From Pelagophyceae sp. CCMP2097 (Eukaryota; Sar; Pelagophyceae), in assembly GCA_026770575.1 (NCBI GenBank), contig MU657171.1, forward strand, positions 511,141 to 575,140: a stretch of 64,000 nt of DNA, read 5' to 3'. Position numbers and translations under genes: made by a program. The notes beneath the pieces are model-generated. The model had not been told where the DNA came from, made no database searches, and saw only the letters and a list, made by a program, of their open reading frames with translations. Shown piece after piece: positions 60,100 to 64,000 of this stretch; the stretch's first letter is position 1; the number at the start of each line of letters is the position of its first letter.

Positions 60100-60885
60100 T
60101 TAGAGGCCCGCGAGGATCGTCTCCGCGAGCGTGAGGCGCGTGATGGGGCCGTCGCCGTCGTTGTCGCCAGCGGGGTCGTCCGGAGCCTCGGAGATGGCCA
60201 CCTTCGTCACGATGCCGTCCTATGTTTGGGTCGTTTTGGACCGTCGCAGCGCCTTCGAGTGCGGCCAAATTGTCGGCCCGTGGGATTGCGCTCTCTGTCG
60301 GCCCACGCCCTTTTCGTATGCCCGGCGCGCGTTGCGCGGCGCCGTCGGTCGGGCGCGCACCTCGATGACGAGGACGAAGCGCTTGCAGCGCTTGGCGCCG
60401 AGGGCGCCGCAGGGGCCCGGGTGCGTGATCTCCATGCCGAGGGCGTTGGTGAGCGCAGACGTCGTGTCCGCGAGCATCGTGATCGCGCCGCCCTTGGGGC
60501 AGCCCTGGTCGGCAGACCAGGCCTTCATCACCGCGCCGTCGTTGACGCAGTAGACGTAGATTCCCTAGGCCACCGCCGTTTGCGCCGTCAGGCGCGTGGC
60601 GGACGTACCTTGACCCCCTTGGCCGCAAACTCGCTGGCGAGCTTCTTGTAGCCGGGGACCTGCTTCGTGGATCAGCAGGGCGTGAACGCGCCGGGCAGGC
60701 CCACGAGGACGTGCTTGCCCGAGGCGAAGAGCTCCTTGACCTAAACCGAACCCTCGAGACGATAACCGAGCCGAAACGACGCCAAAGCGAGTTAGAGGCG
60801 GACGCACGCTGAGCGCTACGGGCGGGAAGCTGTGGCCGCAGTGGACCGAGACGTCCGGCATCGCATCTCCGACGGTGATAGGCAT
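60100..60885 (-). CDS. Selenocysteine-containing peroxiredoxin 5
   Basis: Thiol (here selenol) peroxidase of the Prx5/AhpC-TSA group. Four exons, all phase 0: 60885-60808, 60740-60609, 60564-60361 and 60219-60100; about 177 residues. Sequence: MPITVGDAMPDVSVHCGHSF, then VKELFASGKHVLVGLPGAFT with PC-U-STKQVPGYKKLASEFA, GIYVYCVNDGAVMKAWSADQ, GAITMLADTTSALTNALGME, RCKRFVLVIE-DGIVTKVAISE and LTLAETILAGL. The family active site is PGAFTPxCSxxHLPGF; TGA at 60674-60672 falls on the peroxidatic Cys (residue 49). The frame resumes perfectly after it. No resolving Cys position is certain (CPKGG and GPCGALG are candidates). ATG 60924 is an alternative start. A strong SECIS lies downstream. Confidence 0.88.
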
Positions 60886-61222
60886 TTTGTTAGAGGGAAG
60901 CTGGGCGACGTACGTGGCTTTCAAGACAAAGAGACTCGCGCGGAGACAGAGAGAGGTTTAGGAACGTTCCTTTCATACTTTCTCCAATTTTTCGGAAGTC
61001 AAGCGCGAGCTCAGCCTGATGTGTGGCACTGCAGACGGAATCCCCGGCGCGACTCTACGAGCGCGCGTCCACCCTGGTGGTCGACCGACCGGCCTCCACC
61101 TTGGCCGCACCCAAAATTAACGAGTCTCAAAATGGCACAGGTTTAAATCAAACCCTCATGTTTATTACGCGCCCGGGCGCCGCGCGCCTCAGTGGCCTTT
61201 CAAATAGCCGGTGGGCGTCTGC
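60886..61222. other. Spacer between peroxiredoxin 5' end and AlaRS 3' end
   Basis: Both genes are on the minus strand. A less GC-rich patch at 60945-61010 and another at 61100-61165 are likely peroxiredoxin promoter and AlaRS 3' UTR. No gene seen. Confidence 0.35.
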
Positions 61223-63879
61223 TCAGAGCTTTGATGCGGCGAATGCCTTTGCGGCGGCGACGGCGGCGTCTGCGCCGTCACCGGCGACGATCATGTTTGC
61301 GGCGTTGGGCTTGCCGCCGCCCTTGCCGGTGCCCGCGGCGTCGGCGGCGGCCTTGCACCACTCGCGCGCGTCGAGACCGGCGGCGAGGTGCGCGTCGGTG
61401 ACGTTGGTGAAGACGACGAGCTTGCCCGAGTCTTGCGTGACGACGCAGAACGACGCCTTTGGCGCGCGCTTTGAGAGCACCGCCTTTTGCAAGGTCTGCC
61501 AGAGCTTGGCGTCCGAGCCAAAGTCGATGCGCGCCACGGCAAAAGCCTTGGCGTCGTCGAGCGCCGCCGAGGCATCGGCGAGCTTTTCAAAGGCGGCCGA
61601 CGCGGCCGCAGCGCGGGCGTCCGCGAAGCGCTTCTGCGCGTCCTTCAACGGCCCCGCGGCAAGGTCGGCGAGGGCGTCGCGGCCCTTCTTCTTTTCGTGG
61701 GCGGGCATGTCGTGGGCGTCGACGTCCGCGCGCACGGCCTTGTGCGCGGCCTGGAACGCCTCGACGTCGGCTTCCGTGCGCAGCGGCATCGACTGCAGCA
61801 CCGCCAGCTGCTCGCGCAGGGCCTGGGCGTGGGCGTGCGCGGCGGCGGCGAACTCGCGCGTGCAGCCGACGATGCGCCGCACGCCCTTCGAGATGCCCGT
61901 CTCCTCGAGGAGCGCGAACCCGACGGCCTCGGACGTGTTGGAAATGTGGGTGCCTCCGCACAGCTCAATGCTCAGGCCGTCCCAGGCGTCGGCGTCCGGA
62001 GCGCCGACGATGGCGCCGACGGCGGCGCCGACGGCGACGACGCGCACGGGGTCGGGGTACGACTCGCCCTTCATGGCGCGGAGCGCGCCGATGGCCATCG
62101 CCGAAGACAGGGGCACGTCGCGCGCGTCGACGGGCACGCCGCGCGAAACGACACCGCACACGATGGCCTCGACGGCGGCGAGCTGGTCCGCCTCAAGGGG
62201 CGCGTCCCAGCTAAAGTCGAACCGCAAACGCTCTGCGTCGACAAACGACCCGCGCTGCACGCACTTTGCCACGCCGTCCTCGGCGGCCTTGTTCGCCGCC
62301 TTTGCGCCGCCGAGCAGGACCTCGCGCAGGGCGAAGTTGAGGACGTGGGTCATGGTGTGGTTGGGCGCAATCTTCGTGCGACGATCGTAGTCCACCGAGC
62401 AGGCCACGGCGTCGCCGACCTTCAAGGCCACGTTCGGCGAACCGATGTGGACGACGTAGCCGCCGTAGACCTGGACGTCCTCGACGAAGACGGCGGCCTC
62501 GTCGTCGACCATGAGGGACCCCGTGTCGAACGTCTGGCCGCCCATCTCTGCGTAAAACGAAGTCGCGTCCAGGACCAAGCCCGCCACGGGCTCGTCGCCC
62601 GTCAGGAAGTCGACGAAGCCGTCGCCCTTGGGCCCCGCGCCGCGGCCGAGGAAGATGGCCAGGACCTTAGCAGAGAGGCGCTCGTTCCAGACGTACTTGG
62701 CGTCCGTCACTGTCGTGGAAATGCCGCTGTCCGCCATCGCCGCAGTCTGCTCGGCGGCCATGGTGAGGTCGATGGCCCCGGACCGCCGAGCCTTGCGCGC
62801 GGCGAGGGCGCTGGCGTTGGACTCCTTTTCAAAGGCTAAAGCGGCATGGTAGCCCTCGACGTCCACCGTCATGCCGCGCTCCTCGGCCATGATCTGCGTC
62901 AGGTCCAGCGGGAAGCCGAGCGAACCGGAAAGGTGGAAGGCGTCGACGCCGGCGAAGACTTGCGTCGAATCCTTTTGCAAAGCGTCGGCCTTCTTGGAGA
63001 AGAAGCGGGCGCCCTTGTCGATCGTGCGGTTAAAGTCGCGCTCCTCGCCCTCGAGGACGCGCACGATGGTGTCGCGGCCCCGCGCCAGCTCCGGGAAGGC
63101 GCCGCCGAGCGTGGCCACCAGAGCGTCGACGACGCGCGCCACGAACGGCCCGTCCGAGGCCTTGACTCCCAGAAACCGCTGAGAGTACCACACCGCGCGG
63201 CGCAGGATGCGGCGCAGGACGTAGCCGCGGCCCAAAGCGTCGGGCACGGCGCCGTCGGCGATGGCGAAGGACAGCGTGCGGACGTGGTCCGCCACCACGC
63301 GGTACGCCATGTCGATGGTCCCGGTGTCCTCGGCGCCGACGCGGCCGCGGTACGGCGTCGCGAAGCCGGAGAGCTCCTGGATGGCGGCGAAGAGCGGCGT
63401 GAAGACGTCGGTGTCGTAGTTGGACATTTGGCCCTGGAGGATGGAGGCGAGGCGCTCAAAGCCCATGCCCGTGTCGACGTGCTGGTTCGGCAGCGACTTC
63501 AGGCCAGAGGCGTCGCGGTTGTACTGGATGAAGACGTTGTTCCAGATCTCCAAAACGTTCGGGTCGTCGAGGTTGACCAGGTGCGCCGCGTCGCGGCCGC
63601 CGATGCGGTCGTAGTGGATCTCCGTGCAGGGGCCGCAGGGGCCCGTGTCGCCCATCTCCCAAAAGTTGTCGCCGCAGTCAAAGGGGAGGACGCGCTCGGC
63701 GGGCACGTACTTGAGCCAGATGCGCCGCGTCTCCTCGTCGGAGGGCACGCCCGGCGCGCGGAGCTCGTCGCCTCCGAAGTATGTCACGTACAATCGGTCC
63801 GGGTCCAGGCCAAAGGCCACGGTGAGGCACTCCCAGGCCATGGCGATGGCCTGCTCCTTGAAGTAGTCGCCGAAGCTCC

Positions 63880-63910
<31 letters not shown>

Positions 63911-64000
63911 GTAGAGGTCCTTGCCCACGTCGTCGAGGTCGTTATGCTTGCCGCCCGCGCGGATGCACTTTTGCGAATTCGCAGCGCGCTTCAGCTTGGC
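61223..64000 (-). CDS. AARS: Alanyl-tRNA synthetase, 3' part (5' end beyond window)
   Basis: Class II synthetase that charges tRNA-Ala. The frame is open from the window edge (AKLKRAANSQKCIRAGGKHN) to the stop at 61223, 925 codons. It enters within the catalytic domain, in the conserved KCIRAGGKHNDLDDVG. Then come [60 protein letters not shown] and GRGYVLRRILRRAV. The editing domain has NHTMTHVLNFAL (HxxxH zinc site) and ELCGGTHISNT (CxxxH part). The C-Ala domain ends GGGKPNAANMIVAGDGADAA. Lengths match eukaryotic AlaRS. No intron is visible in this part. Only one synthetase copy is in view, so mitochondrial versus cytosolic use cannot be judged. Confidence 0.95.

Noticed and set aside
1..64000. 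CRISPR arrays, prophage, bacterial operons
   Set aside because: No regularly spaced direct repeats, no phage genes, and spliced genes throughout show this is eukaryotic nuclear DNA.

Overview
This is nuclear DNA from a GC-rich eukaryote, most likely a photosynthetic stramenopile of the pelagophyte type (an Aureococcus-like alga). That assignment is inference. It rests on intron-bearing eukaryotic genes (Rpt3, MTR4, importin, eukaryotic-style AlaRS), flagellar and tubulin-modifying genes (RSP3, TTLL12-like), signal-peptide-plus-transit N-termini typical of secondary plastids, a twin-arginine thylakoid-type leader, and at least two genes whose reading frames require selenocysteine. One block of 770 Ns (54780-55549) marks a scaffold gap.

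Layout. 0.7-12.4 kb: Ser/Thr kinase, FKBP isomerase, Cys-rich protein, JmjC ribosomal oxygenase, a helical-repeat protein, a small basic protein and radial spoke protein 3. 12.8-23.4 kb: a very large protein with several cyclic-nucleotide-binding-like folds, a mitochondrial-carrier-family protein fused to a lumen-type leader domain, a WW-domain protein and a PhyH dioxygenase. 23.5-30.2 kb: NmrA-like reductase, a broken gene, a plastid-type aldo/keto reductase, a MITE-like element, and a RING/Sel1 protein. 30.5-37.2 kb: MTR4 exosome helicase, kelch protein and proteasome ATPase Rpt3. 37.4-47.4 kb: two related GST-fold genes, a selenocysteine MsrA, a coiled-coil protein and an unusual J-domain protein. 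47.5-54.7 kb: importin-11-like karyopherin, an unknown protein and a Na+/Ca2+-exchanger-like protein with EF-hands. 55.9-64 kb: LRR protein, TTLL12-like protein, a selenocysteine peroxiredoxin-5 and the 3' part of alanyl-tRNA synthetase, which runs off the right edge.

The genome is compact. Introns are mostly 50-250 bp, neighbours often face tail-to-tail with 36-150 bp between stops, and many exons begin with GC right after the acceptor AG. High GC leaves long stop-free antisense frames, so most long open frames here are shadows. Exon boundaries were chosen by eye from reading-frame continuity, GT/AG signals and family motifs.

The most notable content is a pair of independent selenoproteins. 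A peroxiredoxin 5 (minus strand, Sec codon 60672-60674) has a textbook SECIS-like hairpin 83 nt after its stop. An MsrA (plus strand, Sec codon 39746-39748, motif G-U-F-W) has a plausible SECIS-like hairpin 63 nt after its stop. Both would be truncated or missed by ordinary gene callers. A 589-bp element with perfect 24-bp terminal inverted repeats and a dispersed repeat that also abuts the assembly gap are further candidates for unannotated mobile DNA.
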